DNA of 64,000 nt, taken from contig JAYJMM010000101.1 of the NCBI GenBank assembly GCA_037349105.1, positions 620,001-684,000 of the forward strand, given 5' to 3'. This DNA comes from Limnomonas spitsbergensis. Taxonomy: Eukaryota; Chlorophyta; Chlorophyceae; Chlamydomonadales. Position 1 is the first letter of the stretch; each line of letters starts with the position of its first letter. Below are positions 1 to 9,740 of the stretch, piece after piece. Under the pieces are notes generated by a model. That model had not been told where the DNA came from. It saw only the letters and a list, made by a program, of their open reading frames with translations, and did no database searches. The position numbers and the translations under genes were made by a program.

Positions 1-1330
1 TCCTTGTACTTCAGACAAGAGCTGTTAACTGGCTACTGTAAGGTTCGGCCCTAGCAGGAAGTCTCTCTGCCTAGGGGTAATGTCTGGGTATCCCTGTCTT
101 GTGGGTACCGCCCCTACTACTTCACTCGCCCCCCGCTCCTCAGCGTTAAGCCTAAAGGGCATGCGCTGGGAGCCGGAAAAAGGGGTCGGTACTGAAAGAA
201 AGAAACTTCTGGCAATATGTACACCTCAGAAGATCAAAATATCAAAGCAAATCTGCCTGGTTCAGGCCGTCCCCCGCATCTGCCTGGTTCAGGCTATATA
301 CACACATCAGCCTGGTTCAGGCTGTTTTCAAAGCAAAATCTGTACGCCCAGAACTTGTCAGTTCCCTAACACTGAAGCCTCCTAAACATCTGACTGCAAT
401 CCAGCCAGTCGGTAAAAAAAAATCCCCTGAAGAAAATCCACTGCAGGAAATGTGCTGCAGGACATCCACACAAGGAAATTCATCAAAGAAAAAATTCACT
501 GAAACCCGTGGCGGACCACACAGAATCCGGTACCGTCACCAGTGTCATGCTTGGTTGCAGGCAAAAAAGGGTCGGAACCCATCAGAAACCCTCAGCAATC
601 ATCAGAAACCATCAGAAACCAAGTTCAGAAATCATCAGAAGTCATCAGAAGTCATCAGAAATCATCAGAAATCAGAATCTTTAAACTTCTGGAAAATATG
701 TACGTAGAAGCTCAAATCGTCTCAGCAAATCTGCCTGGTTCAGGCCTTCTTCAATCAGAATTAAAAAAATCCACCGAGTCTCAGCTGAAGCGCAATGCGC
801 AGAATCCTACAAATCCAGGCTGTTCAGCCCACTACTGGCTAGCAAACAGAGAAATTTTCAAAGTTATCAGGTCAAGCTAAGAACAACCGCTGCTCTCGCC
901 CCACTGCGCCATAGCCGCCTGGTCTTCAATGGCCACAGGAAATGTGCGCCGTAGCAGCGTGATCCGCCCCCTGCTGTGTTATCATCGCCCGAGTTGACTA
1001 ATTCTCCTCGCTCATCATCTTCATAACATATGTACTACCGTAGCCTTGCTGCTACGGTGTTTGAGAAACAAATTTTCACTATGTTGCTGCGATAGCTTTA
1101 ACTCCAATCCTGCATCTTCCGTCTTCGGTCCGCTGGCTGCCGGCCCACTGCCTGCCGGTTACTTAGGACAAGCCGCTCTGCGTCTGCATTTTCTGCTCTG
1201 TAGGCGCCTGCCCGCCCATTGCCAGTTACGGCGTGGGTAACGTCACGTGCTCAGCGGCCTTGCCGCTCTGGGCTCGGCCTCAGGTCTCGGTAAGCTCCGC
1301 AAGGGCTGACTCCTCCTCTTTGTTGGAAGC
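1..1330. other. Non-coding flank downstream of retroelement ORF2
   Basis: No convincing coding region is seen. The stretch is downstream of the minus-strand Gag-like ORF2, which stops at 1331. It holds four copies of the 13-nt inverted repeat GCCTGGTTCAGGC (255-267, 282-294, 310-322, 733-745) and a run of imperfect CATCAGAAA-type units at about 574-690. No reverse transcriptase or integrase sequence is visible in these 1.3 kb, so pol is either absent or lies beyond the left edge. Confidence 0.5.
255..745. repeat. Short inverted repeat GCCTGGTTCAGGC, four copies
   Basis: Each copy can form a 5-bp stem with a 3-nt loop. Three copies are spaced about 27 bp apart and the fourth is about 420 bp away. 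The second half of the interval also contains a run of CATCAGAAA-like decamers (574-690). Confidence 0.7.
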
Positions 1331-4300
1331 CTAGCGCCACCTTGGCCCATTTATGGACCGCTCGCTGGGTGACATTGGCTTCTCTTCATCCAAGGAATAT
1401 CTTTCTCCAAAAAGTCTCTTCCTCCAAGAAGCCTCTCGCGCCTCCTCCTCCTCATCCGCCTCTTCCTCCTCTTCCATCTCATTCTCCTCTTCTGCCTCTT
1501 CCATCTCATTCTCCTCTTCTGCCGTAGGCCTGTGATCTGTGACCATCAGGTCCCCCATTTCCAGGGCGAACTTCTCCCACAGCACCACCTGCTGCGTCAG
1601 CACTGTGATCTGCTCCTCATCGGTCATGCACAAGTACCCTGGCACAGTGATCACGAACTTGCTCAGCTTGACCCTGGTGGCCACTGGCAGCCCCTCATAG
1701 AACATGTGCGAGACCGAGTGCCTTCTGCCAAAGTAGTCCACTGCATCCCTCGAGATCTGCAGCAGCTCTGCTGTGGACAGTACTCTGTGCGCAAACGCCT
1801 CCACTGTCTCCTCTGGCTTGACCTCTGGATCCAAGGTTGTTTTGACTCCCAGCTTGAGGTTGGTGATCGCGGATCTCTCATCCGAGGTCGGCTTCCCCAC
1901 CTCCTCCTTTACCACCCTGATCCACAGGGTAAGCAGGGAAACCGCACAGCACTGCTCCTCTGCTGGAGCGGCCCACTGCCCCCTGATCCTTTCCACCTCC
2001 TTGGTGGCCCTGTCCCCTGCATGGGGCGCTGCCCTGATGGCCACCATCAACGGCCCCACACTGGCAGGCTTGTTGTTCCACAACCTGGCCAGGGATCGCA
2101 CGAGCATGGCCATGGCCGAGGGTGACTGGCAGGATCCAACAATTTCCCCTGCCACCACGGCCAGCGCCGGTGGTTCATCCGACAGCGCCAGTCTGTTGTG
2201 TGATCCCCAATAGCCACACTCTTGGCAATATTTCTTGGCTGCAACCGCGCCCGGGTGTGACATATCCAACACCGGCACGTTGCCTTGGATAGCTGGGATT
2301 TTGGTATATTTGGCCACCCCTGCCAGCTGCAGGACCATCTGCTGCAGCATCTGCATGTTCATCCTTGTCTGCTCCCTATCGAGCCTCTTCATTTCCTGGT
2401 CGCTGGACTCCCGCCTGGCCCTTGGCCCGCGCCTGTCCGCTCCACCTGACCCCGACTCGTCTAAACTGGAGTCTGATCCAGATCCGCTACTGTCGCCCCC
2501 TGATGGGCTGCGACTGCGCTGGTACTGGCTGTTTCTGCGGCCAGCCCCATCCTGGGCTTGTCCGCCCCCGGACGACTGTCTGCCGGCCCTGCTCGCGGAG
2601 CCTCTGCTCCTCTCGGGTGGCGGCTGATCAGCCTCATCTCTGCTTTTTCTCTCCTCCGGGCCAGACTCCCGAGGCTGTGATCCTCTGCCGGATTCTGCCT
2701 GCCCCCTGGGCGGCTTCTGGCTTGGCTCGCCTGGCTGTGTCCTCCTGCCGTATTCTGCCGGCCCCCTGGGCGGCTCCTGGCTCTGCCAGTTTGGCTGTTC
2801 CCTGCCGTCTGCCTGCCCCCTGGGCGGCTCCTGGCTCTGCCAGCTTGGCTGTTTCCCTCCTGTGTAATTCCTGACGTAGGAATCAGATTGTGTTTCCCCT
2901 CTGGTTTCCTGCCTTCTTGGTCCACTGAAGCGCACACTGCCTGCAGGCTCGTCCTGTTGTGTTCCTCTTGCTGCGCCCTCTTGCCTTTTCCTCAGGAGCT
3001 CCTCGATGTAATCCACCTGGGTTTCCTGGCCTGTGTTCTCTTTGTCCTCGATTATGCGCAGGAGTGCATAGGACTCTTGCCTGTTTGCTCTGCGCGTTGC
3101 TACGCCTTGCTCAGCCATCCTGGCCAGCGATCGGCTAGTCAACTCCGCCCTTTCGCTGGCGGCTGGGCTACTGGCCCTGGGCTCTTCCCTGCCCCTTGGC
3201 CGCCCCCTGAGGCTTGGCTCGCTGCTGACCTCAAAAACCTCAGATCTGAGTGTTGGGGTTGGCGCGGTTCTTGCTTGCTGCTGCCACCTTTGGACTTCCC
3301 TGAGCTCCTCAGGCCGCTGCCCCGCTGTTTTAAATCCTTCCCATGCCTGGTCCTCCTCATCTTCTGGCTCGGATCCCGGTTCCACCTGATTTCCTGTTAC
3401 CTCATTGCACCACTCATCTGCGAAGGCCTTAACAGCCAGGGCTGCTTCGCGTCCAGCCCTTCCCTTGGATACCTGTCCAAGGGCGCTTAACAGCGTCGCC
3501 CTGTCCTGCCCTGTGTGGGGGATACCCAGCATGGCCTTTGTTGCCCATCCCCTCAGATGATGGGCCTTGAACTCCTCAATGGCTGTGACCTGGTCCTGGA
3601 AATGCAAGAACGTCCTGGAGCAAACTTGCTTCCACAGGTCTGTTGCCCACTGCAAAATTCCTGCCCAACCGATCGGTCCTTCTGACTCCTCATTGCCGCA
3701 CACTACTCCCCCAGTCCCGGAGCGCTCTGGCTCTCTAGGTCTGGTATCCTGCGCCTGTGCTGTACCTTGATAAAATCCGCGCAGGATTTCCTTGTGGCCG
3801 CCGCCTGCTCGCATCTGGCTGCTAGATCCCTCCTTGGGTGTCTGCACAGGTCTGCCCACACTGGGCGTAAACTTGGACAGCGGCGTCCCGTAAACTGTGG
3901 ATCCCGCCCCTCTTTGAACCGGCACCCTGCGTGGTCGCATTGGCTGCCTTGGGCGCAGCCCTGTCACTGGCTGCCGCCCCTTCTCTTCTTGTATCGGATC
4001 AGGCAGCTCTTCCTCAGATATTAGGTCAGCCCACGGCTTTCCCACCGGTACAGCTGACTTTTCCTGTGGTTCTTTGCTGCTCTGCGGGGCCTGCCTGGTC
4101 ACAGCAGGCTTGATATCAGCTCCCTCGCGCTTGATCTCTGCATCACTGGCCTCAGCCGGGTCCTCACCCGGCTCCAGCCCCCTCTGGATGTTGGCATCCA
4201 TGAGGTGCTCACATGCACTGTCGCTGTGCTCGCACTCGAACCCGCAGAACATGCATACTCTTCCGGGGTAATACCTCATGGCCTGACGCATGGCATTGCG

Positions 4301-5790
4301 GGTGTCCATCTGCTGCTGACGGTCACCTGTTGCGCAATCCTCCCAGAGCCTGGCCAGCTCCACATCTGCAGGCACCGCAGCAGGGAATGCTACCAGGCAC
4401 ACATTCCTGCTGCTGCTGTTGTTCACGGGTGCTGGCACCGGAGACCTGCTGCTCCTAGCTTCATCCACGTCACTGTCAGCTGCCCTGTCTTGTGGCAACA
4501 GCGTCTGCAGTTTATTTGCCAAGCGACGCTTCATCATCCTCAGCTGCCTGGTCATTCTCATCTGCCAGGCAATCCCTGGCTGCCTGGCCATCCACAGCTG
4601 CCTGGCCATTCCTTTGAGCTTCTGCTGGTACCAGTTCACCTTTTCCCTCAGCATGGGTATGGAGATCCCCTGCTCCTCTGACCCCTCAGGATTCTCTGCC
4701 GCCTCCAGCTGTTTGCTGGCCTGCTGGGCCGCACCTGGTTCTGATATTGGCACCTGGACCCCTCCTGGAGCTGCTGGCACTGGTGGTGTGACAGGCCCAT
4801 CTTCTTCTGGCTGGTGCATCTGCACCAGCACCGGCGCCTGCCTGTGCTCGTGGTCCTCAACCTCACTTGGGCCAACTGGTTCCTCAGCCACCCTTTGGGT
4901 CAGCTTCTGCTCCCACGGATGCAATTGGTCCGGCTCGCAGCCGCCGGCCACCACAGGTGTCACATGGGCTGCCTCCCTCGACAAACACAAACGTGACGCC
5001 TGCACCTGCAGTTGGCCTGGCTCACAGCCACCGATCCCTACAGGTGTCACATGAATTGCCTCCCTCTGCACGCACCGTCGTGACGCCTGCAACTGCAGTT
5101 GGCCTGGCTCACGGCCACCGGCCACCACAGGTGTCACAGGAACGTCCTCCATCTGAAAACACAGCCGTGACGCCTGCACCTGCAGTTGGCACGGCTCGTG
5201 GCCATCGGTCACCACAGGTGTCACATGAACTGCCTCTCTCAGCAAACAAAGCCGTGACGCATGCACCTGCAGTTGGCCTGGCTCACAGCCAGCGGCCGCC
5301 ACAGGTGTCACATGGGCTGCCTCCCTCGGCAAAAACAGCCGTGACGCATGCACCTGCAGTTGACCTGGCTCACAGCCACCGATCCCTACAGGTGTCACAG
5401 GAACGTCCTCCATCTGCAAACACAGCCGTGACGCCTGCACCTGCAGTTGGCCTGGCTCACAGCCACCGGCCACCACAGTTTTCAGAGGAACTGCCTCCTT
5501 CTGCAAACACAGCCGTGATGCCTGCACCTGCAGTTGGTCTGGCTCACAGCCACCGATCCCTACAGGTGTCACAGGAACTGCCTTTCTCTGCAAACACAGC
5601 CGTGACGCCTGCACCTGCAGTTGGCTTGGCTCGGAGCCACCGATCCCTACAGGTGTCACAGGAACTGCCTCCTTCTGCAAACACAGCCGTGACGCCTGCA
5701 CCTGCAGTTGGCTTGGCTCGCAGCCACCGGTCACTGGTTTGGTGAAAAAGCATTCCCTATCGGAACACAGTTGATCAGGTGCAGCTGCTC
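1331..5790 (-). CDS. Retroelement ORF2, Gag-like polyprotein without AUG start
   Basis: This is an open frame of about 1,467 codons from a GTG at 5734, and it is open back to a stop near 5790 with no AUG before the repeats begin. In order it shows: nine tandem 29-residue repeats (EPxQLQVQASRLCL type); a Met/Arg/Gln-rich helical stretch; a Cys-rich patch (CMFCGFECEH); a segment GLEPGEDPAEASD; a tryptophan motif QWATDLWKQVC; Pro/Arg/Gly-rich low complexity with short repeats of QSQEPPRG type; a CxxC patch (YCQECGYWGSH); a mostly helical region; and an acidic Glu tail. Low-complexity arms around a helical core with Cys patches fit a retrotransposon Gag, but no protease, RT or integrase motif is seen. 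Expression would need a -1 frameshift from ORF1, splicing or a non-AUG start. Gag is an inference; the ORF itself is clear. Confidence 0.6.
4945..5740 (-). repeat. 87-bp in-frame tandem repeat, about nine copies
   Basis: The 29-residue unit at the N-terminus of ORF2 repeats about nine times. Substitutions keep the reading frame, and no copy has a stop or frameshift. Confidence 0.85.
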
Positions 5791-6966
5791 GCTAGCTACC
5801 GGGCTATCCTGCCTGGGTGGGCCGGCACTCTCTGCCGTAATACAGTTGATCAGGTGCAGCTGCTCGCTAGCTACCAGGCTATCCTGCCTGGGTGGGCCGG
5901 CACTCTCTGCCGTAATACAGTTGATCAGGTGCCTGGGACTTGGCTCACTGTCACTGCTGAGGATGTCAAACATGGACCAGCCGTTGGGGGACACCTGATT
6001 ACCTGGCTGCTCCATACACCTGGTCAATGCCTCCAAGGGTGCGCGCTGCTGGGGCACAGCCAGACTGCTTAACCCCGCCTGCTCTGCGTCACACACACTT
6101 TTCCACACTCCAGTGGCCCACTGCCCTAGCCTGTTCCACCCTCTTGGCTGAGCCAGATCCTCCTTCCTTTTTACTGGGGGCCATTCCGCAGTGGCGGCTT
6201 GTGCTCCACCCACCGCCTGCAGATCTGCAGGTTTCCTGATCACCTGACTTCCACCACGGGGCATCGTCCCGTTCTCCTTTTTAACGCACTGCGCAGCACT
6301 TGCCACTCTCATTAGCCTCTTCTGCGTCGCGTATTCTGGCCCACTGCCTAGGTCTCTTGCTCTTCCGCACTCTGCTGCCCCCTCTGGGGCTGCCGAGGTG
6401 CCTGCCCCTTGATCACCGTGATCGGGCTCGTTCTTGACTCGTTGCACGGCCCCTGCCCCACTGGGCAAGTCCTGCTCTGGTGCGCCTTCTGGACCACTGT
6501 CCCGATTTGCGCCACTGGTCTGCGACACCTCAACGGCCGGGTCCAATGTCAGCTCAGGGGTTCTTCCTCCCTGTCTCAACCACTGCGCATATTCCAGGCC
6601 TTGCCTTGGAATATCCAGGGTTGATTGGGGCACTCGCCCACCTCGGCTGATCCCTTTGTGCGACACTAGTGCTGAGCCGTCTGCCTGCGCCCCTGCCTCT
6701 CTGGGCGGTACGCGGCCCGGTTCTGGCACCTTGCTGTCTCCTGCGGGCGGTCCCACTGGCCCTGCCAGCTTCGCCGCCACCAACAGGGCTTCTGCAGCCA
6801 GCTCATCACTAGCTTCCATCGGGTTTACACCCGGCTCCAGCCCCCTCAGACGCCCACTTCTCCGTTGGGCGTCAGGGTGCTGGTGCCTATCGGGATTTAG
6901 ATCTACGTCTGTCATTCCTACAGGCAATTTACGAACCGCACGGTCCTGCAAGCGTGCTGGCGACAC
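5731..6966 (-). CDS. Retroelement ORF1, partial paralogue of ORF2
   Basis: This 411-codon ORF starts with ATG at 6966 and stops at 5731. It carries GLEPGVNPMEASD and QWATGVWKSVC in the same order as the matching ORF2 segments GLEPGEDPAEASD and QWATDLWKQVC, so the two ORFs share an ancestral module. The C-terminus has two 25-residue repeats beginning HLINCITAESAGPP. It overlaps the ORF2 frame by about 60 nt, and ORF2 is in the -1 frame. No catalytic motif is recognised. It may be the Gag N-terminal part, or an older duplicate of the Gag module split off by a frameshift. Confidence 0.55.
   Translation of the reverse strand: MSPARLQDRAVRKLPVGMTDVDLNPDRHQHPDAQRRSGRLRGLEPGVNPMEASDELAAEALLVAAKLAGPVGPPAGDSKVPEPGRVPPREAGAQADGSALVSHKGISRGGRVPQSTLDIPRQGLEYAQWLRQGGRTPELTLDPAVEVSQTSGANRDSGPEGAPEQDLPSGAGAVQRVKNEPDHGDQGAGTSAAPEGAAECGRARDLGSGPEYATQKRLMRVASAAQCVKKENGTMPRGGSQVIRKPADLQAVGGAQAATAEWPPVKRKEDLAQPRGWNRLGQWATGVWKSVCDAEQAGLSSLAVPQQRAPLEALTRCMEQPGNQVSPNGWSMFDILSSDSEPSPRHLINCITAESAGPPRQDSLVASEQLHLINCITAESAGPPRQDSPVASEQLHLINCVPIGNAFSPNQ
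5763..5930 (-). repeat. 75-bp tandem repeat at the end of ORF1
   Basis: Two nearly identical 75-bp copies plus a partial third, encoding a 25-residue unit twice at the C-terminus of ORF1. Confidence 0.85.
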
Positions 6967-8069
6967 CCCCTACAGGATCTGCTAACTTTAGGCTTCTGCC
7001 CCCTTGTTCCTACTGCAATCTGGTGAGGGCTTGCGAGGCAAGATCGGATGGCAGGTACAGCAATATGCAGGATAGGCCTTGCCTTCCTGCTTTTCTGCTC
7101 ACTAATTTCAATCTGGCGGAATCCTCCTTCGCCTTTTCAGTTCTTCCCACCTTGCTGGCTGGGCTGCTTCTAGATGTCTCACGTCCTGCGTGGATGTCAC
7201 ACGCCCTGCGTGGATGTAGCCTCTTGCGTAGTGTCCGCTCAGCTCTGCGTCCCTGCGGGGATCCTTTGGTACACCCACAAGATTTCAAACTTGGATGTTC
7301 TATCCACAAGTTCACTTCTGTCAATGATGAAAGATTGGATCCACCTGATCACAATCTGCAGTCACACAGGTAATTATCTGCTGGGTGTTTAAATCCACAG
7401 CCAGATCTTCAAGCCTCTCCTGGACTCAACACTAAGCTGCCACGCTCAGCGATTCTCAGGGTTTAACTTGGCAATCTCTCTCTGGAGATTACCACAGCAA
7501 AGTGCAGTTCAAACGCTGTCCAAGGTCGTTTGCATGCAAACAAAATTCCAATTCCGCTGCACAAGCACCTTTAGCAGGAATTGGCGAATCAAGCTGATCA
7601 GGCTAAATCCACTTCGTCCCTTTCTAAAGGACACGCGATGTGCGCTTCAGGTCCGTGGCGGACTTCTTTCCTCACGGCAGTGACGGACGCCTACGGGCAG
7701 GCTCAGTGACTCTTCACTGGCTGCGAGTGCTCAGCGAGTTAAGCAGTAGAGCTGGATATTTGTATGTATAGCAATAGACGTATGGTAGCGTAGGCCTTCT
7801 GGCCGTCTGGGCGCGATCCAGCTGGGCTATGTTAAGGGCACTTACCGCGCAACACGCGGTGAGGTAGCCGGGAGGTTGACTGCGTACTTCTTCTTCGGCA
7901 GGGTCTCGGTTCACTACTGAGGTACTTGTCTCCAGGTAATTCAGCTGAGGCGGAGCTAGTCTTGACTTGATATAGGTACTGACGTTATGAACACCTCAGG
8001 CCTCATGCATTGGATGCCGGCCGGAGCTTGTTACATAAGAGGTCTGTCCTTTAGAAAGGGACGAAGTAG
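6967..8069. other. Upstream (5') non-coding part of the retroelement
   Basis: No supported gene. A perfect 22-nt inverted repeat (7612-7633 against 8045-8066) encloses about 410 bp. The duplicated 201-bp unit follows immediately. Between 7170 and 7215 there are two short copies of a CCTGCGTGGATGT-type sequence. Confidence 0.5.
7612..8066. repeat. Perfect 22-bp inverted repeat pair
   Basis: The arm at 7612-7633 contains CTTCGTCCCTTTCTAAAGG. Its exact reverse complement occupies 8045-8066. The pair lies between the retroelement ORFs and the 201-bp tandem unit, so it may be part of an element terminus. Confidence 0.8.
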
Positions 8070-8071
8070 TT

Positions 8072-8470
8072 AGCCTAGGCAACTGCCGGGATACAGGGAC
8101 CCGGCAGGCCCAATTCAGAATACGGTACAATCTGTCAAATCAACCGGCGTAAGCGGGTTTCTAGGTCTCAGTTCAAATCCGTAGACTCCGCAGAGAAGCT
8201 GCGGAGTCCCCGAGGCCGCTAACTGCGGTCTAAACGGTTCTGTCACGTATACGGTAATATACTGTGACAACTAGCCTGGGCAATTGCCGGGATACAGGGA
8301 CCCGGCAGGCCCAATTCAGAATACGGTACAATCTGTCAAATCAACCGGCGTAAGCGGGTTTCTAGGTCTCAGTTCAAATCCGTAGACTCCGCAGAGAAGC
8401 TGCGGAGTCCCCGAGGCCGCTAACTGCGGTCTAAACGGTTCTGTCACGTATACTGTAATATACTGTGACA
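8072..8470. repeat. 201-bp unit in tandem duplicate, highly structured
   Basis: Two almost identical copies start near 8072 and 8273. Each holds a hairpin TGCCGGG/CCCGGCA and a 10-bp perfect hairpin GACTCCGCAG/CTGCGGAGTC with a 5-nt loop. Each also has AGTTCAAATCC, which resembles a pol III B box, and a possible A-box-like TAGCCTAGGCAACTG about 100 bp before it. It may be the terminal repeat of the retroelement or a small structured element. No complete tRNA fold could be drawn. Confidence 0.75.
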
Positions 8471-9740
8471 CCTCCCACTCATGTCTACCCTGCTGACTGC
8501 TGCACCAATTTTGTCCTGGTGCTGGCTGTGCATACCACGCCGAGTCGCAGTCTCAAGAATGGAACCAGTAATAACTTCCCCGTCAAGGCTGCACCATGGT
8601 CCTGGCTTTGCATGGCAGCTGGTATTGAGCTTGCTCATCCCCCACCCCACCATGTCCCCACCCCCACCAAGCGGCCGAGCATGAAGTAGGGCAGAGCGGG
8701 TATGCACCATCATGAAAAAGGCTGGGGGATTCACGGCAGGGACTGGTCTATGAAGTTACCCCTCTGGGCCATGCACCAGAAGGCTCGGCTGCGTGGGCGC
8801 CCAGCGGTTCAGATGGGAGAAAAAAGAAAGTAAAAGGAAGAGGGGAAAAAGGGACGGGTGATTCACAAATCGTCATCTCACCTGCAGGCAACACGCCTTT
8901 GTAGGGTTTAGGGTTCAGGGCCCAGAGGTGTAACGTTACAACCGTGCAGGCACCGCATGGTGTCCCATAAAAGGACCTGCAGCTGCCAGCTGGTGATGGG
9001 TCAAACGTGCTAGTCCGAGTGGGACTGCAGTGAATCTGTGACACCAGACTGGCAGCATTCTGTGTTAGACACATGCATGCGCCCACGCCGCTGAGCTTTT
9101 TTGAGCAGGGCCCAGAGGTGTCATCAACATGCATGCGCCTAGGGGCCGTCCGAGAAAGGACCTGCAGCTGGGAGTTGTGTCACCTGTGCTCTTTCAAGTG
9201 GGACTGCTGGCAACTCATGCTGGCAACACACTAAGCAAGGGTCATGCATGCGCCACTGAGCCCTCCTTGAATATCTCTGCTGGTGGTCGGTTAGGCCCTC
9301 TATGAATGGACCTGCAGCTGCAGCTGGTGGTGGTAACATGTGCGTCCAGGTCGGATCGCCGGAAGCCCGGGCTGACAACAATCTGTGGTCTGGTGTGCAC
9401 AGTTCTTTAGATGAATATTGGTGGTTTCATCTCCAATCCTCCTTATGTGGCCCAGTACAGAGTTACGGATGGCGAGTTTGCCTGCAAGGAGTCTCTCCTG
9501 CCTGGCCGCATAAGACATCCAGATACCAATCAATGAACGCATATGAAGCCAAATTCGGTTCAGAAATACTGTGTTCTCCATCAACGCTATCAGCGCGAGA
9601 GGAATAGAGAATCGGCATTGTATCGTACTCCACACCACTGCTCCACACCTCGTCTTAGAAACTGGGAGGAGGGCAGCTGTTGCAGGCTCTTCGTCACTGC
9701 AGACGTCGGCATTGCCATTTATAGTACAACCATTTTAAGC
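8471..9740. repeat. Non-coding stretch with diverged repeats
   Basis: No gene is supported. GGACCTGCAGCTG recurs at about 8972, 9159 and 9309, each time in a similar context, which suggests an old tandem of roughly 150-190 bp units. A family sequence CCTCTGGGCCATGC occurs at about 8760 and, inverted, at about 8920 and 9108. Confidence 0.5.

Noticed and set aside
1342..5745. Plus-strand ORFs opposite the retroelement ORF2 (for example 292 codons at 4867-5745)
   Set aside because: They are antisense shadows of the minus-strand ORF and its in-frame 87-bp repeats.
8072..8470. tRNA gene in the 201-bp unit
   Set aside because: A B-box-like motif is present, but no acceptor stem, anticodon arm or properly spaced A box could be folded.
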